From Planctomycetaceae bacterium (GTDB taxonomy: Bacteria; Planctomycetota; Phycisphaerae; SM23-33), in assembly GCA_039680605.1 (NCBI GenBank), contig JBDKTA010000015.1, positions 62,001 through 126,000 of the forward strand: DNA of 64,000 bases. The letters run 5' to 3'. Both the position numbers and the translations under genes were made by a program. Under the pieces are notes generated by a model. The model was given only the letters and a program-made list of their open reading frames with translations. It was not told the DNA's origin and did no database searches. The stretch's first letter is position 1, and every line of letters begins with the position of its first letter. This document shows positions 18,967 to 26,549 of the stretch, one piece after another.

Positions 18967-19018
18967 GTGGCACAGGCTTTCCAGCCTGTGATTGCACAGC
19001 CTGGAAAGGCCGTGCCAC
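18967..19018. repeat. Large imperfect palindrome, repeat family D
   Basis: GTGGCACAGGCTTTCCAG and its inverted match (CTGGAAAGGCCGTGCCAC) are joined through CCTGTGattgCACAG, giving a hairpin of about 24 bp per arm. It ends 2 bases from the stop of the CBS gene and could also act as its terminator. Only one copy is in this window. From memory, the sequence type is common in planctomycete intergenic regions. Confidence 0.65.
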
Positions 19019-19020
19019 CG

Positions 19021-19434
19021 CTAGGGTCTGCAGACTTCCTCGATCACTTCCTCAGCCACGTCGGCGTCGCGGCTTTCGGCGATGTCTCCCAGCGACAGCA
19101 CGCCGGCGGGCTGGTCGTCATCATCAAGCACCAGCAGGCGGCGGATCTTCTTGCTCTTCATCAACTCTGCGGCATCGGCGATGTCGTCATCGCTGTGGCA
19201 GGTGAAGACCTCGCCGGTCATGATCTCGTCGACGGTGGTGGCGGCAGGGTCCATCCCCGCCGCGACGGCGCGGATCACAATGTCGCGGTCGCTGACGACT
19301 CCCGCAGGCCTGTCGCTGCGCATCACCGGGAGATAGCCCACGTCCTCGTTCTTCATGATCGTGGCCGCCTCCGTCAGCGATCCGTTGGCGTCGATACTCC
19401 TGACGTTTTGTGTCATGGCGTCTCGTACTCGCAT
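19021..19434 (-). CDS. Two-CBS-domain protein
   Basis: A 137-residue cytoplasmic protein made of a CBS pair and nothing else. The start is ATG 19434 with GAAGGAG 6 bases upstream (MRVRDAMTQNVRSID). CBS1 covers about residues 1-60 (VGYLPVMRSDRPAGVVSDRDIV) and CBS2 about 70-125 (IRRLLVLDDDDQPAGVLSLGDI). Both end in the typical G(V)(L/V)S-xDI strand. Such stand-alone pairs bind adenine nucleotides and act as energy sensors or signal transducers; the partner is unknown. It lies downstream of the divergent start of DNA polymerase X. Confidence 0.9.
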   Translation of the reverse strand: MRVRDAMTQNVRSIDANGSLTEAATIMKNEDVGYLPVMRSDRPAGVVSDRDIVIRAVAAGMDPAATTVDEIMTGEVFTCHSDDDIADAAELMKSKKIRRLLVLDDDDQPAGVLSLGDIAESRDADVAEEVIEEVCRP

Positions 19435-19591
19435 GGGAGTCTCCTTCACAAGGGGCCGGCTACCAAATCGTAGGAGCCCACGGCCGCCGGCGGCATGGGG
19501 CGAGGGCTTGTTTTCCAGGCAAGACTTCACGCGACGGCGATAGGGCAAATCCGGATGCCCCATGAAGGCCTGAGGCGATTGTGCGGCGGCC

Positions 19592-19597
19592 TATAAT
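19592..19597 (+). promoter_or_regulatory. Consensus -10 just upstream of the polX start
   Basis: TATAAT lies 10 bases before the ATG at 19608, so transcription would begin about 4 bases before the start codon and the mRNA would be nearly leaderless. No Shine-Dalgarno is visible between, and no convincing -35 is present. Confidence 0.4.
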
Positions 19598-19607
19598 TTT
19601 CTCAGCC

Positions 19608-21326
19608 ATGGAAAACGCCCAGGTTGCCGACATGTTCGACGAGATCGCCGACCTGCTCGACCTGCAGGGCGAGGACGCCTTTCGTATCCGCTCCTATCGC
19701 AACGCCGCCCGCACCCTGCGCAACCTCTCGCAACGGCTGGAAGACATGGCCGCCGAGGGCAAAGACTTCGCCGACCTGCCCAACATCGGCAAGAGCACGG
19801 CTGCCAAGGTCGCCGAAATGCTCGCCACCGGCACGTGCGAGCGACTGGAGGCGTTGCGGGCGGCCGTTCCGAGCGACCTTCCGGTGCTGATGCGTCTTCC
19901 GGGCATTGGTCCGCGCAAGGCCATGCAGCTTCACCGGCAGTTGGGGATCACGGCGGTGGAAGACCTCGAAGCCGCCTGCCGCGAGGGCCGCGTGCGAACC
20001 CTCGCCGGCATGGGCGCCAAGACCGAGCAGAAGATCCTCGAGGGCCTGGCGATGCTGGGCAAGAGCGCCGGTCGCATCCTTTATACAGCGGCTGCGGGCT
20101 ATGCGGCGGCGTTGCGGCGGCATCTGGATCGGATCGGGGCGATCTCGCAGTGGGAGATCGCCGGTAGTTTTCGCCGCCACAGCGAAACCGTGGGCGATCT
20201 GGACATCCTCGTGCAGGCGCGAGACCGGGCGAAGGCGGCCGCGGCGATCATCGCCTTCGACGAGGTCGACCGGGTGCTGGCGCGGGGACCCGAGCGGGTG
20301 GCCGTCACGCTCCAGGGCGGTCTGCAGGTGGACTTTCGCTTCTTCAACGCCGAGGCGTTCGGGGCGGCGCTGATGTACTTCACCGGCTCCAAGGCCCACA
20401 ACATCGCCCTGCGCCGCCGCGCGATCGAGCGAGGTTGCAAGCTCAACGAGTACGGCCTCTTCGAGGGCGACCGTGCGGTGGCGGGGGCGACGGAAGAGGA
20501 CGTCTACAAGCGCCTGCACCTGGCGTGGGTTCCCCCCGAACTCCGCGAGGACCGCGGCGAGATCGAGGCCGCGGCGGCGGGGACTCTGCCGAAGCTGATC
20601 GAACCGGCAGATGTGCGGGGCGATCTGCAGTCGCACACCACCGCCACGGACGGTCTGCACACGGTCGAGGAAATGGCCCACGCCGCGGCGGACATGGGCT
20701 ACCAGTACCTCGCGATCACCGATCATTCCAAGGCCATTGCCATGTCGCACGGGCTCGATGAGGATGCCCTGCGCCGCCATGCTGAGCATATCCGCGGCGT
20801 CGACGCGACCTTCAAGAACCTGTGGGTGATGGCCGGCGTCGAGGTGGACATTCTCAAGGACGGGCAACTGGACCTGGACGAAAAGGTGCTGGGAGAGATG
20901 GACTGGGTGATCGCGGCGGTGCATTCGCATTTCAACCTCGATGAGAAGGCAATGACGCAACGCCTGCTGGCGGCGATCAACAGCGGCGTGGTGCATGCCA
21001 TCGCCCATCCGCTGGGGCGCATCATCGGCCGGCGCGAGCCGGTCGCCTTCGATGCCGACAAGATCTTCGATGCCTGCAGCCGCCGGGGCGTGCGGCTGGA
21101 GATCAACGCCCAGCCGGACCGCCTGGACCTGCCCGACACGCACTGCCGCCGCGCGCGGGAGGCGGGCGTGGGTTTCACGCTGGGCACCGACGCGCACAAG
21201 ATCGAGGACCTGCACCACATGCCCCAGGGTGTCTACGTGGCCCGGCGCGGATGGCTGAGCCGCGCCGACGTGCTTAATACGCGCACGGCGGCACAATTGC
21301 GCAAGGAACTGAAACGGAAGGGGTGA
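19608..21326 (+). CDS. polX: DNA polymerase X with PHP exonuclease domain
   Basis: A 572-residue protein with the standard bacterial PolX layout. The N-terminal 8-kDa/helix-hairpin-helix region covers about residues 1-150 (LPNIGKSTAAKVAEML; LPGIGPRKAMQLHRQLG). The polymerase palm has GDLDILV with the metal-binding Asp197 and Asp199, and the third Asp is in QVDFRF. The C-terminal PHP domain (from about 335) begins DLQSHTTATDG (Asp339, His343) and has the HSHFN, AHPLGR and GTDAHK metal motifs. It fills short gaps in base-excision repair and trims 3' ends. The start at 19608 (MENAQVADMF) is preferred over an upstream in-frame ATG because the family begins here. It is divergent from the CBS gene. 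Confidence 0.95.
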   Translation: MENAQVADMFDEIADLLDLQGEDAFRIRSYRNAARTLRNLSQRLEDMAAEGKDFADLPNIGKSTAAKVAEMLATGTCERLEALRAAVPSDLPVLMRLPGIGPRKAMQLHRQLGITAVEDLEAACREGRVRTLAGMGAKTEQKILEGLAMLGKSAGRILYTAAAGYAAALRRHLDRIGAISQWEIAGSFRRHSETVGDLDILVQARDRAKAAAAIIAFDEVDRVLARGPERVAVTLQGGLQVDFRFFNAEAFGAALMYFTGSKAHNIALRRRAIERGCKLNEYGLFEGDRAVAGATEEDVYKRLHLAWVPPELREDRGEIEAAAAGTLPKLIEPADVRGDLQSHTTATDGLHTVEEMAHAAADMGYQYLAITDHSKAIAMSHGLDEDALRRHAEHIRGVDATFKNLWVMAGVEVDILKDGQLDLDEKVLGEMDWVIAAVHSHFNLDEKAMTQRLLAAINSGVVHAIAHPLGRIIGRREPVAFDADKIFDACSRRGVRLEINAQPDRLDLPDTHCRRAREAGVGFTLGTDAHKIEDLHHMPQGVYVARRGWLSRADVLNTRTAAQLRKELKRKG

Positions 21327-21417
21327 ATTGCATGCCCATGGCGACCCGCAAGAAACAACAACGCGTGTCGCCATGCCACCCGGTTTCTTCGAATTTCGAA
21401 TTTGTTCTTTCGGATTT

Positions 21418-21437
21418 CCCGGACCAGCAGGTCCGGG
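21418..21437. terminator. Hairpin between convergent polX and CAP genes
   Basis: CCCGGACC-agca-GGTCCGGG is a perfect 8-bp stem ending 2 bases from the stop of the minus-strand CAP gene. The spacer before it carries a 'ttcgaatttcgaatt' low-complexity stretch similar to the one at 38.3 kb. Confidence 0.5.
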
Positions 21438-21439
21438 TG

Positions 21440-23065
21440 TCACTTCATCCCGCCGGCGTAATCGATCGCGCACATCGTGCCGTAGTGGGAGTGCGGCGCG
21501 ATCGCCACGCCGGCGAGTTTGAAGCTCTTTTCGAAGATGTTGAGCCGATGGCCGCGGCTGGGCACGCCGTCGTCGATAATCAGTTGCAGCACGATCTCCC
21601 GCGCCGTGGTGGGGCCGTAGGAAATGTTCTCGCCGCTGCTGTGTACGGGCTTGCCGTAGCGTTTGATGCGTTCCTTGGCACTGCTGCCGTCGCTGCCGGT
21701 ATGCCCGGTCATGCCCTTGGGGCCGGTGTCCTTGGCGTGCTCCATCGCCGCCTGCGATAGCGGCTTGGAAGGCGCCAGCGGCGGGACCGTGGCCACTTTC
21801 TCCAGATACGCGATGGTCTCGTCCAGCACGGCTACCCCTTCCTTGGTGCGGATCTTGTGCCCCTCGGCCGAGACGAAGGTGTTGCCTTTCATGCGGGCCT
21901 TGAGGTCCTTGACGAGTTTGGCGTAGAACAGCGGGTTGGTGCGGGCAAGGTTCATCTCGGCGATCACCGCCCGCTCCGTCGGCGTCAGGTAGGACGCGGT
22001 TATCACTGCAGACTGCGGATCCGGCGACGGAACCGTTACGGGCTTGGGCGTCTCCTTGTCGCGAACGGGCGCCAGGCGCGGGCCGCTCAGCAGCGCGCGG
22101 CGGTCGAGGCGCCAGATCATCAGCCCGCCGGTGCTGCCGCTGACGCCGCAGGCCAGATACCGCCCGTCGGAACTGAAGGCCATCGCCGCAAGCGGTTGGC
22201 CCAGGGCAAGCTTGTGCATCACGTCGTACCTGGCGTCGCGCAGCACGACGGTGCCGTCGGCGCCCGCCGATGCGAGGATGGCCCCGTCGGCGCTGGCAGC
22301 CAGTGCAACCACTCGCCCGGCATGCTCGGCGGGCTTGCGGGCGGGGTCGGCGCCTTTGAGATCCCAGACGGTCAGCCACCCGCCCTCGCCGCCCCCGACC
22401 AGGCTCCGCTCGCCCACGAACGCCACTGCCGCCAGGGGCCCAGGAACGGGATCGAACTTGCGGGCGGGCGAACGAGCGGGAATATCCCACAGCAGCGCCG
22501 CGGTCGAGGTGGCCGCGGCGAGCCGTTTGCTGTCTTTGGAGAACGTGGCCGCCAGCAACGCACTGCCCGTGGAGACCAGCGGCTGACTCTTGTTTACATC
22601 CGCCGCCCGGAACAGCCGCCCCCGCAGGTCGCTGCCGAAGGTGGCCCACCACGTGCCGTCGGGGCTGGCGGCGAGGGAATGGATCTCGCCGATGGCGTCG
22701 GCGGAGCGATGGAGGACCTTGCCGTCGGCCGCATCCAGGACCGTCAGGCCCTGTGAACCTGCGACGCCCAGTTGACCGCCGGATGGGTCGAAGCACAATG
22801 CCCCGACGCTGCGGATGGGGGCGGCGAAGGCTCGCAGCGCTTTTCCGGTGGCGCTGTCCAGGAGGTGGATGCGGCCATCGGCGCCGCACAAGGCCAGCGT
22901 GCTGCCGTCGGGGCTGAACGCCAGCACCCTGGCGCAGCCGTAGTCGGCAGTGTTGAGAACCGTCACGACCGTTTCGCCCGCGAGGGCGGTGGAGACCATG
23001 GAGCACCATGCCAGGATGGCGATAACAGAAGCTTGTCTGTGTGGGTAATGGAAAACAAAATGCAT
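21440..23065 (-). CDS. Exported beta-propeller protein with C-terminal CAP/SCP domain
   Basis: A 541-residue protein. ATG 23065 lies behind GAAAGGAG, and the first 29 residues are a signal peptide (ending STALA). Residues about 35-340 are WD40/quinoprotein-like blades (VLAFSPDGSTLALCGADGRIHLLDSATGK; AMAFSSDGRYLACGVSG). After a short linker, residues about 365-540 are a CAP (SCP/PR-1) domain: AEMNLARTNP at its start, the HT of MTGHTGSDG, the GENISYG motif and GHRLNIF near the end. CAP domains bind lipids, sterols or metals and sit outside the cell. The combination suggests a surface protein whose propeller binds a partner. It converges on polX. Confidence 0.88.
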   Translation of the reverse strand: MHFVFHYPHRQASVIAILAWCSMVSTALAGETVVTVLNTADYGCARVLAFSPDGSTLALCGADGRIHLLDSATGKALRAFAAPIRSVGALCFDPSGGQLGVAGSQGLTVLDAADGKVLHRSADAIGEIHSLAASPDGTWWATFGSDLRGRLFRAADVNKSQPLVSTGSALLAATFSKDSKRLAAATSTAALLWDIPARSPARKFDPVPGPLAAVAFVGERSLVGGGEGGWLTVWDLKGADPARKPAEHAGRVVALAASADGAILASAGADGTVVLRDARYDVMHKLALGQPLAAMAFSSDGRYLACGVSGSTGGLMIWRLDRRALLSGPRLAPVRDKETPKPVTVPSPDPQSAVITASYLTPTERAVIAEMNLARTNPLFYAKLVKDLKARMKGNTFVSAEGHKIRTKEGVAVLDETIAYLEKVATVPPLAPSKPLSQAAMEHAKDTGPKGMTGHTGSDGSSAKERIKRYGKPVHSSGENISYGPTTAREIVLQLIIDDGVPSRGHRLNIFEKSFKLAGVAIAPHSHYGTMCAIDYAGGMK

Positions 23066-23160
23066 GGCACGCCGCTCCTTTCTCCGGCTTCACTATCGCA
23101 CAACGTCGGCCCCTGGGCAAGCAAAGCTGCGCGTTCCACAAAGCTAAACGCAAGAAGACG

Positions 23161-23247
23161 GGTGCCATGGCGGTGATTTCATAGCCGCCATGTCCCTGAC
23201 GGTGATTTGCCAGGCATGGCGGCTGAAGAACGGCCGCCATGGCACCC
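23161..23247. repeat. Palindromic repeat family B, double copy
   Basis: GGTGCCATGGCGG...GCCGCCATG is followed after about 20 bases by the inverse CATGGCGGC...GCCGCCATGGCACC, so the block is a palindrome of palindromes. The right half is nearly identical in reverse complement to the copy at 48881-48915 inside the hemW remnant. It fills the divergent spacer between the CAP gene and the DUF1854 gene. Confidence 0.75.
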
Positions 23248-23307
23248 GGCGTGAAGGCGCATTTTCCGGCCTTCCATCGTTCCTCCAATGCGGGTAAAGT
23301 GGGTCGC

Positions 23308-23817
23308 GTGACAACATCGCACGAAAGCAGAAACGACGCATCGGACGCGATAGCCATCGAGGGTATATCCCGCAACGGCCTGGGGCAGATCGTGGTGCGC
23401 CTGGCGGGGCGGAGCGAACCGGTCGTCGACGCCCGCGTTTGCCGCTGCTTTCCCTGGTCGCTGCCGGATCAGTACATCTCGATCCGAGACAAGGACGGCA
23501 ACGAGGTCGTCCTGCTCGAGACGCTGGACGCCCTGAACGGCGATTGGCAGACCCTGCTGATCGAGGAGCTGCGAGACAAGGCCTTCAACCCGCAGATCCG
23601 AAAAGTGCTCAGCCACAAGACCGAGTTCGGCGTCACCTCCATCACCGCGATGACCGACCGCGGCGAGGTGATCTTCCAGATCCGCAGCCGCGAGGACGTG
23701 CGCGTGCTCTCGCCCAGGCAGGCCCTCTTCCGCGACGCCGACGGAAACACCTACGAACTGGCCGACCTGAACGCCCTGGACAAGACCAGCCGCCACCACC
23801 TGTCGCAGTATTTTTGA
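23308..23817 (+). CDS. DUF1854-family protein
   Basis: A 169-residue cytoplasmic protein. The probable start is GTG 23308 (another GTG is at 23299). The sequence has the DUF1854 core, e.g. CRCFPWSLPDQYISIRDKDG, NEVVLLETLDAL and LLIEELRDKAFNPQIRKVLS. Proteins of this family are often encoded beside an ABC exporter. As I recall (not checked here), some family names tie the pair to cyanophycin metabolism. Here the ABC gene is its convergent neighbour, on the opposite strand across a repeat-filled gap. No cyanophycin synthetase or cyanophycinase is in the window, so that link is only a hint. Confidence 0.8.
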   Translation: MTTSHESRNDASDAIAIEGISRNGLGQIVVRLAGRSEPVVDARVCRCFPWSLPDQYISIRDKDGNEVVLLETLDALNGDWQTLLIEELRDKAFNPQIRKVLSHKTEFGVTSITAMTDRGEVIFQIRSREDVRVLSPRQALFRDADGNTYELADLNALDKTSRHHLSQYF

Positions 23818-24004
23818 TGGATGGGGGGGATGAATGGATGAATGGATGGGTGGATGGATGGGATTCGGAGCCGCTGAGGTCGCTGAGGACGAAGAGAGAC
23901 GGGAGAGACGGGGAAGCCTAAAGCCCTTAATTTGTTTCACTTCAGCGGCAAAAAGAAAGACTTGCGGCGAATGCCATCCATCCATCCATCCATCCATCCA
24001 TCCA
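23814..24004. repeat. Inverted (ATGG)n / (CCAT)n microsatellites with family E copy
   Basis: An imperfect ATGG/ATGA repeat (23814-23861) is mirrored by a clean CCAT repeat (about 23974-24004). The arms could pair into a long hairpin. Between them lies AGCCGCTGAGGTCGCTGAGG (from 23869), also found at 44482 and 61983. The block separates the convergent stops of the DUF1854 and ABC genes. Confidence 0.75.
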
Positions 24005-24014
24005 CTCGGCTGCT

Positions 24015-26294
24015 TCATCCGATGGCGATGATCGACTGCATTTCGCTCTGGAGGCGCAGGAGTTTGGCGTAGGTGCCTTCGGGGAGGGCGGATAGGTCGT
24101 CGTGCGATCCTTGCTCGATGATCTTGCCTTTGTCGAGCACGACGAGGTGGTCGGCCTTGCGCAGGGTCGAGAGGCGATGCGCGATGGCGATGGTGGTGCG
24201 GTTGGCCACCAGGCGAGCCAGGGCTTCCTGGATGAGCTTCTCGGTCTGCGTGTCGACGGAGCTGGTCGCCTCGTCGAGGATCAGGATCGCCGGGTCTGAA
24301 AGAATCGCCCGGGCGATGCTGATACGCTGGCGTTCGCCGCCGCTGAGCGTGTGGCCGCGCTCGCCGATGAGGGTGTCGTACCCGTCGGGAAAGCTGACGA
24401 TGAAGTCGTGGGCATTGGCGGCCTTGCTGGCGGCGATGATCTGGTCGATGGTCGCGTCGGGACAGCCGTAGGCGATGTTGCGGGCGACGGTCTCGTGAAA
24501 GAGGAACGGTTCCTGCAGCACCACGCCGATGTGGCGGCGGAGGGTCTCGACGTCGTAGTCGCGCACGTCGACGCCGTCGACGAGGATCTGCCCCTCGAGC
24601 ACGTCGTAGAAGCGGCAGATCAGGTTCACCAGCGTCGTCTTGCCGCCGCCGGAGGGTCCGGCCAGGCCCAGCATCTTGCCCGGGTCCACCTTCAGCGAGA
24701 CGTCGTGGAGGACCTTGCGCACGCCGTCGTAGCTGAAGCTGACGTTTCGCAGCTCGATGGCCCCGCGCACGGCGGCGGCGCTGTGGGCGGCGTGTTTGGA
24801 GAAGATCGCCGGTTCGGCGTCGAGGATCTCGAAGATGCGCTGCACGGAGCTGGCGGCGCGGTTGAACATGCGGTCGACGTGGGCGATCTGGTGGATGGGG
24901 CGGTAGAACATCATCATGTACGCGATGAACGCCATCAGCATTCCCACGGTCATCTGCGGCTGGGGCGTGCCCCATTCCTTGACAACCCACCAGCCTCCGA
25001 CGATCCACACCAGCAGCGACCCCAGGTGCGTGCAGAACTCCATTACCGGTCCGAACAGCGTCCACAGGCCGATCATCGCCACTTCGTTGCGGTAGTACCC
25101 GTCGTTGCGGTCGCTGAAGCGGCGGATCTCGCGTTTCTCCTGGCTGAAGGCCTTGATCACGCGCACGCCGGGCAGGGCGTCGGCGACGACGGCAGTCAGC
25201 AGCCCCCAGCGGTGAAAGAGGCGGTCGAAGCCGCGGTGGAGCAGCTTGTGGAAGATGATCGTCAGGGCGAGCATCAGGGGCACCGGCAGCAGGACGATGC
25301 AGGCGAGCTTCCAGTTCATCACGAACAGCGCCACGCCGACGCCGACGATGGTCAGCACGGAGGTGGCGATCTGAACGATGGTCCAGGCCAGGAAGTCCCA
25401 GATGCGGTCGCTGTCGCTGGTGATTCGCGTCACAAGCGTGCCGGTGGGGCGCTTGGAGAAGAAGCTCAGGCTCAGCTTGTGCAGGTGGGCGTACGCCAGG
25501 TCGCGGATGTCGCGGCTGACCCGCGAGCCCAGCATCGCCATCAGGCGTTCGCGCATGGCCCCGGCCAAGGCGCCGATCAGCGTCAGCGCCGCCAGGGCGA
25601 TGACGTAGGTCAGCAGCACGTTGAAATTCGGCGCCTGCCGCGAGCCGCCGGTCCCCAGGCCCCGGTCCAGCATCGGCTTGGTCAGCCAGGGCATCGCCAG
25701 CGCCGTGGCCGTCGTGAACACCGACAGCAGCAACCCCGCCACGGCCCGTCCGCGGTAGGGGCGGATGTAATCGAATAACCGCGTGAGCACCTTGCGGCGC
25801 GACAGGCAGGCCGGGCACGCTTCGGCCCAGGGTGGGATCACCCGCTGGCACTTGTCGCAGCGGATCTTCTTTTCGTCGCCGCGCGGCGCTTCGGCGTCGG
25901 GTTGTTCGTCCTTGCCGTCGATGCGGCGCTCGATCCGTCGGTGGATGCTGGCCACTTCTCGCGCGTGGCGCAGCGTGTACCGCACCTCGCCCAGCACGCA
26001 CGAGGCATCGGTCAGGCGCAGGATGCTCATGCCCAGGCCCTCGACCAGCGTCGCCGACGCCAGCGGCGCCAGGTCGATCCACCGCTGCTGCCATTGCCCC
26101 GCCGCGAAACGAAAATCGCCCAGCCGCGCCGACGTCAGGACCAGGTGCCCCTGGCAGTACATGCCCCGGTCGTCGAGATCGTAGCGGGCGTATGCCTGCA
26201 CGTCCTGCGCTGTCCCGAGCAGCTCGATGAGCTCGGGGGGAATGTGGGCAGCCGGATCGGGGGAGGCTGGATCAGGTTGTCGATCTACGGTCAT
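24015..26294 (-). CDS. ABC exporter with N-terminal PH-like domain and zinc ribbon
   Basis: A 759-residue fused membrane-ATPase half transporter. The start is placed at ATG 26294 (MTVDRQPDPASPD); seven residues upstream are the alternative. Residues about 30-130 are a soluble beta-rich domain (YCQGHLVLTSARLGDF, PH/GRAM-like). A four-cysteine zinc ribbon follows (CDKCQ...CPAC, about 145-165). The six-helix exporter domain spans about 175-480. The ATPase carries GPSGGGKTT (Walker A), LSGGERQR (signature), ILILDEATSS (Walker B) and AHRLST (switch histidine). It would export a lipid, peptide or polymer precursor; the substrate is unknown. The extra N-terminal part and the neighbouring DUF1854 gene mark it as a specific subfamily rather than MsbA. 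Confidence 0.9.
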   Translation of the reverse strand: MTVDRQPDPASPDPAAHIPPELIELLGTAQDVQAYARYDLDDRGMYCQGHLVLTSARLGDFRFAAGQWQQRWIDLAPLASATLVEGLGMSILRLTDASCVLGEVRYTLRHAREVASIHRRIERRIDGKDEQPDAEAPRGDEKKIRCDKCQRVIPPWAEACPACLSRRKVLTRLFDYIRPYRGRAVAGLLLSVFTTATALAMPWLTKPMLDRGLGTGGSRQAPNFNVLLTYVIALAALTLIGALAGAMRERLMAMLGSRVSRDIRDLAYAHLHKLSLSFFSKRPTGTLVTRITSDSDRIWDFLAWTIVQIATSVLTIVGVGVALFVMNWKLACIVLLPVPLMLALTIIFHKLLHRGFDRLFHRWGLLTAVVADALPGVRVIKAFSQEKREIRRFSDRNDGYYRNEVAMIGLWTLFGPVMEFCTHLGSLLVWIVGGWWVVKEWGTPQPQMTVGMLMAFIAYMMMFYRPIHQIAHVDRMFNRAASSVQRIFEILDAEPAIFSKHAAHSAAAVRGAIELRNVSFSYDGVRKVLHDVSLKVDPGKMLGLAGPSGGGKTTLVNLICRFYDVLEGQILVDGVDVRDYDVETLRRHIGVVLQEPFLFHETVARNIAYGCPDATIDQIIAASKAANAHDFIVSFPDGYDTLIGERGHTLSGGERQRISIARAILSDPAILILDEATSSVDTQTEKLIQEALARLVANRTTIAIAHRLSTLRKADHLVVLDKGKIIEQGSHDDLSALPEGTYAKLLRLQSEMQSIIAIG

Positions 26295-26465
26295 CGCCTG
26301 CCTTGTCTGACACAAGAACTACCGCTGGCTGGCGGCGATAGCGGAGAGGGCAGCCGTCCCGCTGCCCGTTCCTCCCCTGCGTATATGCACGATTCTGCAG
26401 CGGATTTCAACCCTTGATTGAAGGCCGCTGAAGCAGTGGCTGTTCTTTTCGCCGTCGGAGGAGAT

Positions 26466-26522
26466 TATAATCACGTCTGTCTTCAGGATATTGTTGGTCC
26501 GGTCCATGTTTTACGGAACATG
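26466..26522 (+). promoter_or_regulatory. -10 hexamer and dyad before the sensor kinase
   Basis: TATAAT at 26466-26471 is followed by an inverted repeat CATGTT-ttacgg-AACATG (26505-26522), just before the ribosome site (AAAGGAAG) and the ATG at 26550. The dyad could be an operator or a leader hairpin. No strong -35 is seen. Confidence 0.4.
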
Positions 26523-26549
26523 TCGAGGTCGACGTGAAAGGAAGTGTTC

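Noticed and set aside
19602-23375. 1257-residue minus-strand open frame spanning polX and the CAP gene
   Set aside because: It shadows polX (antisense) and the CAP gene (other frame) and has no domain pattern of its own.
23179-26094. 971-residue minus-strand open frame
   Set aside because: It is an out-of-frame shadow of the ABC exporter and reads through the ATGG/CCAT repeats and DUF1854 antisense.
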